From: JAWOHX01 sp046484975
GTDB taxonomy: Bacteria > Bacillota > Clostridia > DUPQ01
Reading direction: 5' to 3'
Assembly: GCA_046484975.1 (NCBI GenBank)
Contig: JAWOHX010000155.1
Coordinates: forward strand, 1 to 6,693
Length of the DNA: 6,693 nt
Below, piece by piece: positions 1 to 5,373 of this stretch; the first letter of the stretch is position 1; each line of letters starts with the position of its first letter. Position numbers and translations under genes: made by a program. The notes beneath the pieces were generated by a model. That model had not been told where the DNA came from, did no database searches, and was given only the letters and a program-made list of their open reading frames with translations.

Positions 1-39
1 CCTGCACATATCGATGAAAATCCTGTCAGCCTGGCTCAT
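1..39 (-). CDS. thyA: Thymidylate synthase, N-terminal 13 codons only (partial)
   Basis: The gene runs leftward out of the window, so only MSQADRIFIDMCR is visible. The start is the ATG complementary to 37-39, with a good ribosome binding site (AGGTGG, complement of 47-52) seven bases upstream. The short peptide resembles the beginning of clostridial thymidylate synthases, which I recall as starting MS-x-AD-x-IFI...C+DIL; that is recognition from memory over 13 residues and is the only basis for the name. If correct, the enzyme methylates dUMP to dTMP using methylenetetrahydrofolate. It is transcribed divergently from the divisome gene at 170. A weak -10-like GATAAT lies on the minus strand (complement of 76-81), but no convincing -35 accompanies it. 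That a gene starts here is likely; its identity is only moderately supported. Confidence 0.5.
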   Translation of the reverse strand, partial: MSQADRIFIDMCR

Positions 40-105
40 CGGCTGTCCACCTTTCCTTTTGATCATCAAGAACATATTATCAGAAAAGAGATGGCGTGAC
101 AAACC

Positions 106-134
106 TTGCCATGCCATGCTGTATATGCTATAAT
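106..134 (+). promoter_or_regulatory. Sigma-A-type promoter with extended -10
   Basis: TTGCCA (106-111, five of six bases matching the -35 consensus) is followed by a 17-base spacer and TATAAT (129-134). A TG one base before the -10 (126-127) makes it an extended -10. Transcription would begin near 141, about 29 bases before the divisome gene at 170. It lies in the 130-base gap between the divergent genes and is the best promoter for the rightward one. Confidence 0.75.
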
Positions 135-169
135 TCCATATAGTTACAAAAGAACAACAGGACACACAA

Positions 170-448
170 ATGAAGAAAAAAATATTGGGCATCCTCATGT
201 TCCTGGGGAAAATCGCATTCTGTTCCTATATCGTCTATGTGCTGGTCTCGCAACAGCCCATTATTGATGCAAAGAAGCAACAGAAGCAGGATCTCCTGAT
301 TCAACTGGAGGATGCAAAGAGGATAGAGACCCGCCTGAGGAAGGACCTGGAGATTGCCGACACCCAGGAATACATTGAACGGATGGCCAGGGAAAAGCTG
401 GGGTTTTTAAAACCCGACGAGCGTATTTTTATTGACATCAGAAAGTAA
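170..448 (+). CDS. DivIC/FtsB-family septum formation initiator protein
   Basis: This is a 92-residue bitopic membrane protein of the FtsB/DivIC/FtsL-like family. Members join FtsL and FtsQ/DivIB in the division-site complex that activates septal peptidoglycan synthesis. What is seen: a short basic N-terminus (MKKK), a hydrophobic segment at about residues 5-27, a heptad-like charged stretch at about 29-65 rich in K, Q, E, L and R that should form a coiled coil, then the family's C-terminal motif YIERMAREKLGFLKPDE (about 72-88). It is short compared with B. subtilis DivIC (about 125 residues, from memory), with almost nothing after the motif and a very small cytoplasmic tail. The ribosome binding site is modest (AGGA, 159-162, seven bases before ATG). 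It has its own promoter at 106-134 and a terminator at 469-498, so it is probably a single-gene unit. Choosing between divIC and ftsB as symbol is not possible from this window. Confidence 0.85.
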   Translation: MKKKILGILMFLGKIAFCSYIVYVLVSQQPIIDAKKQQKQDLLIQLEDAKRIETRLRKDLEIADTQEYIERMAREKLGFLKPDERIFIDIRK

Positions 449-460
449 AACCATTAAATT
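432..460 (+). promoter_or_regulatory. Candidate promoter for leuCDB inside the end of the divisome gene
   Basis: A perfect -35 TTGACA (432-437) lies in the last codons of the DivIC/FtsB-like gene, followed by a 17-base spacer and TAAATT (455-460, four of six matches to the -10). Transcription would start near 467, immediately before the hairpin at 469-498. The leucine genes need a promoter if that hairpin terminates upstream transcription, and this is the best candidate in the short gap. The weak -10 keeps confidence moderate. Confidence 0.45.
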
Positions 461-468
461 AGTAGGAC

Positions 469-498
469 AACCGTATTCCATGAGAATGACGGTTTTTT
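469..498 (+). terminator. Rho-independent terminator, or 5' hairpin of the leu mRNA
   Basis: AACCGTATTC (469-478) pairs with GAAT (484-487) and ACGGTT (489-494) around loop CATGA, with one bulged G at 488. A run of six T (493-498) follows. This is a standard intrinsic terminator for the divisome gene that ends at 448. Only five bases separate the T run from the leuC ribosome binding site (CCGGAGG, 504-510), so it could also act as a simple attenuator or a 5' stem for the leu transcript. No alternative antiterminator pairing, leader peptide or T-box was recognised. Confidence 0.75.
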
Positions 499-518
499 GA
501 TATCCGGAGGTGGAGCCC

Positions 519-1790
519 ATGGCAATGACGATGACGCAGAAAATACTGGCCAGACATGCCGGCCAAAAGCACGTGCAGCCCGGCCAGCTCATCATGGCGG
601 AAGTGGACATGGTTCTTGGCAACGACATCACGACGCCGGTGGCGGTGAGGGAATTCAGAAAGATCGGTGTGGACAGGGTGTTCGACCGCAACAAGATTGC
701 CATCGTTCCCGACCACTTCACCCCCAACAAGGACATCAAAAGCGCGGAACAGGTGAAATTCATCCGGGAATTCTCCCGGGAAATGGGAATCGTAAACTAT
801 TTTGAAATCGGCCAGATGGGGGTGGAACATGCCCTCCTTCCGGAAAAAGGACTGGTGACAGCCGGGGATTTGGTCATCGGCGCAGACTCCCATACCTGCA
901 CCTACGGTGCCCTGGGTGCGTTTTCCACCGGCGTGGGCAGCACGGACATGGCCGCCGCCATGGCGGTTGGCAAAGCCTGGTTCAAGGTCCCGGAGGCCGT
1001 CCGGTTCATCCTGAAGGGCAGATTGTCGAAGTGGGTCTGCGGCAAGGACGTCATCCTCCATATCATCGGGCTGACCGGCGTGGACGGGATGCTGTACCAA
1101 TCCATGGAATTCACCGGTGAAGGCCTGGAAAGCCTCACCATGGACGACAGGTTTTCAATGGCCAACATGGCCATCGAGGCAGGTGCCAAAAACGGCATTT
1201 TTGAAGTGGACGAAAAGACAATTGCATATATCAGGGAGCATTCCGTCAAACCCTACGAGATCCATGCACCGGATGCTGATGCCGCCTATATCGGGGAATA
1301 TGTCATCAACCTGGACGAGATCAAGCCCACCGTGGCATTCCCCCATCTGCCGGACAACACAAGGACCATGGACCAGGTGGGTATCGTCACCATCGACCAG
1401 GTGGTGATCGGGTCCTGCACCAACGGCAGGATGGAGGACATGAGGGCAGCCGCGGAGATATTGAAGGGCCGGAAGGTCCACGGGGATGTGCGTTGCATCA
1501 TCATTCCGGCCACCCAGAAGATTTGGAAGCAATCCATGGAAGAAGGACTCTTCGGGATCTTCATCGACGCGGGCGCAGCAGTGAGCACCCCCACATGCGG
1601 GCCCTGCCTCGGAGGCCACATGGGAATCCTGGCAAAAGGGGAGAGGGCCGTGGCCACCACCAACCGGAATTTCGTCGGCAGGATGGGTCATCCCGAAAGC
1701 GAGGTCTACCTGGCGAGTCCCGCCGTTGCTGCGGCCAGCGCTGTCCTGGGAAGACTGGCCTCCCCCGAGGAACTGGAGGATACAATATGA
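519..1790 (+). CDS. leuC: 3-isopropylmalate dehydratase large subunit
   Basis: This is the large catalytic subunit of isopropylmalate isomerase, a cytoplasmic [4Fe-4S] enzyme converting 2-isopropylmalate to 3-isopropylmalate in leucine synthesis. It is 423 residues, the length of the shorter archaeal/clostridial LeuC type, which is related to homoaconitase. Numbered from ATG 519, the three cluster cysteines are C300 in GSCTNGR, and C360 and C363 in TCGPCLGGHMG. Other family blocks are GADSHTCTYGALG (about 121-133) and NRNFVGRMGH (about 382-391). A reading from GTG at 510 is open but would place the start inside the ribosome binding site. ATG 519 sits eight bases after GGAGG (506-510) and is preferred. 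Its stop overlaps the leuD start (ATGA, 1787-1790), implying translational coupling of the two subunits. Homoaconitase-like specificity cannot be excluded by sequence alone, but neighbouring leuB argues for leucine. Confidence 0.96.
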   Translation: MAMTMTQKILARHAGQKHVQPGQLIMAEVDMVLGNDITTPVAVREFRKIGVDRVFDRNKIAIVPDHFTPNKDIKSAEQVKFIREFSREMGIVNYFEIGQMGVEHALLPEKGLVTAGDLVIGADSHTCTYGALGAFSTGVGSTDMAAAMAVGKAWFKVPEAVRFILKGRLSKWVCGKDVILHIIGLTGVDGMLYQSMEFTGEGLESLTMDDRFSMANMAIEAGAKNGIFEVDEKTIAYIREHSVKPYEIHAPDADAAYIGEYVINLDEIKPTVAFPHLPDNTRTMDQVGIVTIDQVVIGSCTNGRMEDMRAAAEILKGRKVHGDVRCIIIPATQKIWKQSMEEGLFGIFIDAGAAVSTPTCGPCLGGHMGILAKGERAVATTNRNFVGRMGHPESEVYLASPAVAAASAVLGRLASPEELEDTI

Positions 1791-2278
1791 AAGCAACAGG
1801 AAAGGCCGTGACATTCGGCAACAACATTGACACGGACGTCATCATCCCCGCCAGGTACCTGAACACCTCCGATCCCGCGGAGCTGGCAAGCCATTGCATG
1901 GAGGACATCGACAAGGATTTCCTGAAGAAGATGCAACCAGGCGACATCATGGTGGCGGGAAGCAATTTCGGCTGTGGCTCCTCCCGGGAGCATGCTCCCA
2001 TCGCCATCAAGGCTTCGGGGATATCCTGCGTCATCGCCGCCACCTTCGCCAGGATCTTCTACCGCAATGCGGTGAACATCGGATTGCCCATCCTGGAGTG
2101 CAGGGAAGCCAGCCAGGACATTGACCCCGGGGATGCGCTCACCGTGGACTTCACCACCGGACGCATCGTGAACCATACGAAGAACAAGGAGTACACCGGC
2201 CAGGCATTTCCTGCGTTCATGCAGGAAATCATCAACAACGACGGGCTTGTGGGATATATCAGGAAGACATTGAAGTGA
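1787..2278 (+). CDS. leuD: 3-isopropylmalate dehydratase small subunit
   Basis: This is the swivel-domain subunit that completes the isopropylmalate isomerase active site with LeuC. It has 163 residues, typical of the short LeuD paired with short LeuC. Visible motifs are NNIDTDVIIPARYLNT (about 12-27), which contains the substrate-recognition loop YLNT, and the family signature NFGCGSSREHAP (about 60-71), followed by TFARIFYRNAVNIGLP (about 86-101). In methanogen isomerases this loop helps separate isopropylmalate from homoaconitate substrates; I recall YLNT as common in clostridial LeuD. The start is ATG 1787, sharing ATGA with the leuC stop, with GGAGG (1775-1779) seven bases upstream inside leuC. 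An in-frame upstream extension exists but lies inside leuC and is not needed. Only seven bases separate it from leuB. Confidence 0.96.
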   Translation: MKATGKAVTFGNNIDTDVIIPARYLNTSDPAELASHCMEDIDKDFLKKMQPGDIMVAGSNFGCGSSREHAPIAIKASGISCVIAATFARIFYRNAVNIGLPILECREASQDIDPGDALTVDFTTGRIVNHTKNKEYTGQAFPAFMQEIINNDGLVGYIRKTLK

Positions 2279-2285
2279 GGGCGAC

Positions 2286-3362
2286 ATGAAGGAATACAGT
2301 ATCGCAGTATTGAAAGGCGACGGAATCGGACCCGATGTGGTGGACTGCACCCTGGATGTGCTCAATGCCATCGGGACAACCCATGGATGCCGGTTCCATT
2401 TCACCGAGGCCCTGATCGGGGGAGCAGCCATCGACGCCACCGGAAAGCCCCTGCCCGGGGAGACCCTGGACCTTTGCAGGGAAAGCCATGCCGTCCTGCT
2501 GGGAGCCGTGGGGGGACCTAAGTGGGAGGACCTGGAAGGGAGCTTACGCCCGGAAGCGGGACTGCTGGCCATACGAAGCGCCCTGGGGCTCTTCGCCAAT
2601 CTCCGCCCCGCGGTCATATACAACTCCCTCAGGGAAGCATCCCCGCTGAACCCGAGGATCATCGGCCAAGGAATCGACATCCTTGTCATCCGGGAACTCA
2701 CAGGGGGCGCATATTTTGGAAAACGGGGCAATGACGGCTACAGGGCGTACGACACCATGGAGTACACTGTACCTGAAATCGAACGGATCGCCCATGTGGC
2801 ATTCCGGGCGGCGATGAAAAGGAAAAAAAGGTTGTGCAGCATCGACAAGGCAAATGTGCTGGATTCATCACGCTTATGGAGGGCCACGGTCATCCTGGTG
2901 GCCAGGCAGTACCCGGAGGTGGAGTTGTCCCACATGTATGTGGACAATGCCGCCATGCAGCTCATCCGCAACCCCCGCCAGTTCGATGTCATTGTCACGG
3001 AGAACCTTTTCGGGGACATCCTTTCCGACGAGGCCGCCATGATCACCGGCTCCATCGGCCTTCTTCCCTCTGCCAGCCTGTCCGGAGGGACTTTCGGGCT
3101 CTACGAGCCCGTCCACGGCTCTGCGCCGGACATCGCAGGCAAGGATCAAGCCAACCCCATCGCCACCATATTGTCCGCGGCCATGATGCTCCGCCATTCC
3201 CTGGGTATGGAGCGGGCGGCATGTGACATCGAGGGTGCGGTGGCGAAGGTTCTGGAGGATGGATACAGGACATGCGACATCTCCAACGAGGAGGATGCGG
3301 TGGTGGGGACCAGGCGAATGGGAAAACTCATCGAAGAAGCATTGACATCAATGGCCGATTAA
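2286..3362 (+). CDS. leuB: 3-isopropylmalate dehydrogenase
   Basis: This NAD-dependent cytoplasmic enzyme oxidatively decarboxylates 3-isopropylmalate to 2-oxoisocaproate, the step after LeuCD. It has 358 residues, the usual length. Motifs: GDGIGP (11-16); the substrate loop with R97 and R107 around ALGLFANLRP; R136 in VIRELTGGAYFG with catalytic Y143; catalytic K188 in IDKANVLD; metal-binding D220, D244 and D248, the latter two in NLFGDILSDEA; and the cofactor motif GSAPDIAGKDQANP (278-291). All expected catalytic residues are present. GAGG (2277-2280), overlapping the leuD stop, lies five bases before the ATG. It is the last gene of the leuCDB cluster. No terminator was seen immediately after its stop, so leu transcripts may run through tRNA-Ala to the hairpin at 3477. 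Its last codons carry the -35 box of the tRNA-Ala promoter. Confidence 0.97.
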   Translation: MKEYSIAVLKGDGIGPDVVDCTLDVLNAIGTTHGCRFHFTEALIGGAAIDATGKPLPGETLDLCRESHAVLLGAVGGPKWEDLEGSLRPEAGLLAIRSALGLFANLRPAVIYNSLREASPLNPRIIGQGIDILVIRELTGGAYFGKRGNDGYRAYDTMEYTVPEIERIAHVAFRAAMKRKKRLCSIDKANVLDSSRLWRATVILVARQYPEVELSHMYVDNAAMQLIRNPRQFDVIVTENLFGDILSDEAAMITGSIGLLPSASLSGGTFGLYEPVHGSAPDIAGKDQANPIATILSAAMMLRHSLGMERAACDIEGAVAKVLEDGYRTCDISNEEDAVVGTRRMGKLIEEALTSMAD

Positions 3363-3371
3363 ATTTATAAT
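3342..3371 (+). promoter_or_regulatory. Perfect consensus promoter for tRNA-Ala
   Basis: TTGACA (3342-3347) and TATAAT (3366-3371) are separated by 18 bases, with both hexamers matching consensus exactly. The -35 box is inside the last codons of leuB and the -10 lies just after its stop. Transcription would begin near 3378, about 14 bases before the mature tRNA. Stable-RNA promoters of this strength are usual. Confidence 0.85.
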
Positions 3372-3391
3372 GTATCATGCGTGGCCGTTTT

Positions 3392-3467
<76 letters not shown>

Positions 3468-3476
3468 TAAACAATG

Positions 3477-3510
3477 AACCACAAGGACAAAACCTTGTGG
3501 TTTTTTCTTT
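3477..3510 (+). terminator. Rho-independent terminator after tRNA-Ala
   Basis: A perfect ten-pair stem (AACCACAAGG at 3477-3486 with CCTTGTGGTT at 3493-3502) encloses a six-base loop and is followed by TTTTTTCTTT. It begins ten bases after the tRNA and would also end any leuCDB read-through transcript. The 129 bases from here to the next gene (3511-3639) hold no recognised gene, only an AT-rich promoter-like stretch. Confidence 0.93.
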
Positions 3511-3608
3511 CTAGATAGACCGGACACTTGGCATAAATGAAGATGGGCAATAAAGCGATGGTTTTTGGCCACAAAAGCATTTGTATGACCCCGTGATTTA
3601 TGGTTATA

Positions 3609-3614
3609 TATAAT
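3609..3614 (+). promoter_or_regulatory. Candidate -10 box in an AT-rich stretch before the chimeric gene
   Basis: An exact TATAAT lies in an alternating A/T run (about 3605-3621), 25 bases before the ATG at 3640. No good -35 is found at normal spacing; TTGTAT (3581-3586) would be 22 bases away, or 18 bases from an overlapping TATATA at 3605. This is the only promoter-like sequence between the tRNA-Ala terminator and the gene. Confidence 0.35.
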
Positions 3615-3639
3615 ATATATAGCGAAACAAGGCGGGCCG

Positions 3640-4197
3640 ATGAAACCTCCGGATTATCTGGAACAAGAAATAAAGCGGGTACAAGACGCGAATAACGGTT
3701 CGGTGTTGATTCCCTCGGACTTTTTTGACATCGCAAAGGCACTGGCCCGGAACGATGGCTGGACAATCATCCCCTATGATGATACCGCGTTGCAGGCAAT
3801 GAATCCGTCAGGGCATCAATGGTTGGAGGGCAATGAGTCATACACCAATGGCTTTTGGTCAGCCATCGACGCCCTCATTGCCCAATCAGAAATCGTCATT
3901 GACCGCCCGAAGGGAACGAAGCATCCCCGCTTTGATTTCATCTATCCTTTGGATTATGGTTATCTTAAAGGAACGACCTCGCCGGATGGAGGCGGAATTG
4001 ATGTATGGCGCGGAAGCCTTTCCAAGGATGTATGTGATGCTGTTGTTTGCACCGTTGACCTTCTAAAAAAGGATTCTGAAATCAAGGCATTGATTGGCTG
4101 TACGGAGGAAGAAAAGACCATCGCCATGCGTTTTCACAACGACTCCGAATATATGAAGGGCATAATGATCAGGAGAGAAAGCGAAGATATCGTATGA
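3640..4197 (+). CDS. Pyrophosphatase-like protein with an antitoxin-remnant N-terminus (chimera)
   Basis: The protein has 185 residues in two parts. Residues about 70-180, from FWSAIDALIAQSEIVIDRPKG through DFIYPLDYGYLKGTTSPDGG and CTVDLLKKDSEIKALIGCTEEE to YMKGIMIRR, match a small (about 115-residue) clostridial family annotated as inorganic pyrophosphatase. The YPxDYGY...DGxxxD pattern resembles family I soluble pyrophosphatases, but the middle metal aspartate of E. coli's DGDPVD is glycine here (DGGGID, 116-121), so activity is uncertain. Residues 1-55 do not belong to that family. YLEQEI...GSVLIPSDFFDIA recalls the start of DUF6088/AbiEi-type antitoxins, and KALARNDGWTIIPYDDTAL recalls a block normally some 45-50 residues further on, so the DNA-binding middle seems deleted. 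ATG 3640 has only a modest ribosome binding site (AAGG, 3629-3632). Codons are more A/T-ending than in the leu genes. The stop overlaps an ATG (ATGA, 4194-4197). Domain names are from memory. Confidence 0.7.
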   Translation: MKPPDYLEQEIKRVQDANNGSVLIPSDFFDIAKALARNDGWTIIPYDDTALQAMNPSGHQWLEGNESYTNGFWSAIDALIAQSEIVIDRPKGTKHPRFDFIYPLDYGYLKGTTSPDGGGIDVWRGSLSKDVCDAVVCTVDLLKKDSEIKALIGCTEEEKTIAMRFHNDSEYMKGIMIRRESEDIV

Positions 4198-4288
4198 CCC
4201 TGAGCGAAACCATTCAAAAAATGACCAATGAAATCATGACTGTTCCCACCAAAACCCGGACCGGGCTTTGCACAAGGAGGACGAACAT

Positions 4289-5128
4289 ATGACAGGGAGA
4301 AGGGCAGGGAATGCGTTTTGGATGCTTCCCCTCGCAGCCGTCCTGCTGGCAGGTGTGTTCTTCTGCTGGCAGAACAACGCCTTGACCATAACGGACCTCC
4401 GTGTCGTGGAACCGGGAATCCCCCAGGCCTTTGACGGGTTCCAAATCCTTCATCTTTCGGATCTGCACGGGAAACGGTTCGGCCCTGACCAGGACAGGAT
4501 CGTCCGGAAGATCCTGTCCACGGCTCCCGATGCCATCGTGGTCACCGGGGATCTCATCGACAGCAGGAAAAAGGGCATGGACGATGCCCTGGCCCTCATG
4601 GAGGCGGCAGCGGGGCTGGCCCCGGTATATTTCGTTCCGGGCAACCATGAGGCCTGGTCGGGGGAATACCCCGTTCTGAAGGAAGCGCTGGTCCGGGCGG
4701 GGGTCATTGTCCTGGACAACCAGTCCGTCACAGTGGAAAAACAGGGGGATTTCATTGTGATGGCTGGATTGATGGATCCTGAATTTGGAGAAGAGGCCTT
4801 CGATGCCGGACTGAAAAGCATGGAAGGCCTGGAGGGTTTTGTCATCCTCCTGTCCCACAGGGCGGAAAGGATGGATGCCTATTCCGGGGCAGGCATGAAC
4901 CTGGTGTTCGCCGGACATGCACACGGGGGGCAGGTTGTCCTGCCTTTTCTTGGAGGGCTGGTGGCACCTGACCAGGGCATCTTCCCCAAATACCATGCCG
5001 GGCTATACCGCAGGGGGGACACGGCGATGGTGGTGAGCAGGGGACTGGGAAACAGCATTTTTCCGTTGCGTATTTTCAACCCGCCGGAAATGGTCCTTGT
5101 GGTGCTGGAAAGCGCCTACGGGCGTTGA
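4289..5128 (+). CDS. Membrane-anchored calcineurin-like metallophosphoesterase
   Basis: A 279-residue phosphoesterase of the YaeI/YkuE-like group; the true substrate is unknown. The N-terminus has a basic start (MTGRR), a hydrophobic segment at about residues 10-27, then a soluble domain beginning LRVVEPGIP. This suggests a signal anchor with the catalytic domain outside the membrane. All five metallophosphatase blocks are present: D58 and H60 in LSDLH, D88 in TGDLID, N119 and H120 in PGNHE, H190 in LLSHR, and H210 and H212 in GHAHGG, which bind two metal ions. The C-terminus (YRRGDTAMVVSRGLGNSIFPLRIFNPPEMVLVVL) is typical of the group. ATG 4289 is preferred over TTG 4268 because AAGGAGG (4274-4280) sits eight bases upstream. 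YkuE is a cell-wall-linked relative; the RR here is not a full Tat motif. It starts 91 bases after the preceding gene and may be read with it. No terminator separates it from the tRNA promoter. Confidence 0.92.
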   Translation: MTGRRAGNAFWMLPLAAVLLAGVFFCWQNNALTITDLRVVEPGIPQAFDGFQILHLSDLHGKRFGPDQDRIVRKILSTAPDAIVVTGDLIDSRKKGMDDALALMEAAAGLAPVYFVPGNHEAWSGEYPVLKEALVRAGVIVLDNQSVTVEKQGDFIVMAGLMDPEFGEEAFDAGLKSMEGLEGFVILLSHRAERMDAYSGAGMNLVFAGHAHGGQVVLPFLGGLVAPDQGIFPKYHAGLYRRGDTAMVVSRGLGNSIFPLRIFNPPEMVLVVLESAYGR

Positions 5129-5137
5129 AAAACAATC

Positions 5138-5166
5138 TTGACACTTCCTGTAATAGTTGCTAAAAT
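5138..5166 (+). promoter_or_regulatory. Strong promoter for the tRNA-Met/tRNA-Glu pair
   Basis: A perfect TTGACA (5138-5143), a 17-base spacer and TAAAAT (5161-5166, five of six) begin ten bases after the phosphoesterase stop codon. Transcription would start near 5173, about 11 bases before tRNA-Met. Confidence 0.85.
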
Positions 5167-5183
5167 GATAAAGCGCGTTTTAT

Positions 5184-5260
5184 GGCGGCGTAGCTCAGTT
5201 GGCTAGAGCATGCGGTTCATACCCGCAGTGTCATTGGTTCAAATCCGATCGCCGCTACCA
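5184..5260 (+). tRNA. tRNA-Met (anticodon CAT, elongator type)
   Basis: A complete 77-base cloverleaf with acceptor GGCGGCG/CGCCGCT including a terminal G1:U72 pair, D arm GCTC/GAGC, anticodon stem TGCGG/CCGCA with CAT at 5218-5220, T arm ATTGG/CCGAT, and encoded ACCA. The anticodon stem lacks the three G:C pairs of initiator tRNA, so it is not the initiator. The sequence resembles the Bacillus elongator tRNA-Met, as I recall it, rather than the lysidine-modified tRNA-Ile(CAT), although the latter shares the anticodon. Confidence 0.92.
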
Positions 5261-5266
5261 TCTTAC

Positions 5267-5341
5267 GGCCCCTTGGTCAAGTGGTTAAGACATCGCCCTC
5301 TCACGGCGGTATCAGGGGTTCGAATCCCCTAGGGGTCACCA
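5267..5341 (+). tRNA. tRNA-Glu (anticodon CTC)
   Basis: A complete 75-base cloverleaf, six bases after tRNA-Met and so cotranscribed. Acceptor GGCCCCT pairs with AGGGGTC, with a G2:U71 wobble. The anticodon stem TCGCC/GGCGG encloses CTCTCAC with CTC at 5300-5302, reading GAG. The T arm AGGGG/CCCCT has loop TTCGAAT. CCA is encoded. This is the GAG-specific isoacceptor rather than the usual TTC form; a TTC copy presumably exists elsewhere. Confidence 0.95.
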
Positions 5342-5346
5342 GAATG

Positions 5347-5373
5347 AAAAATCCGGCTCAGCCGGATTTTTTT
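5347..5373. terminator. Bidirectional terminator between the tRNA pair and manA
   Basis: ATCCGGC (5351-5357) and GCCGGAT (5361-5367) form a perfect seven-pair stem with loop TCA. It is flanked by AAAA on the left and seven T (5367-5373) on the right, so it has a T tract on both strands. It ends the rightward tRNA transcript and the leftward manA transcript. The manA stop codon (complement of 5372-5374) overlaps the T run. Confidence 0.9.

Noticed and set aside
401..415. Palindrome GGGTTTT-T-AAAACCC
   Set aside because: It lies within codons for the conserved GFLKP motif, has no loop space to form a hairpin, and is not followed by a T tract.
431..446. CodY-like box overlapping the candidate leu promoter
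   Set aside because: Only about 8 of 15 positions match the low-GC Firmicute motif, which is not above what chance allows here.
469..520. T-box or leader-peptide attenuator before leuC
   Set aside because: The bases GGTGGAGCCC near the leuC start recall the T-box core but lie after the terminator hairpin rather than before it. There is no room for a specifier stem and no run of leucine codons.
4254..4269. Short inverted repeat ACCCGG-A-CCGGGCT before the phosphoesterase
   Set aside because: The loop would be a single base unless the stem shortens to three or four pairs, and no T tract follows, so it is not a convincing terminator.
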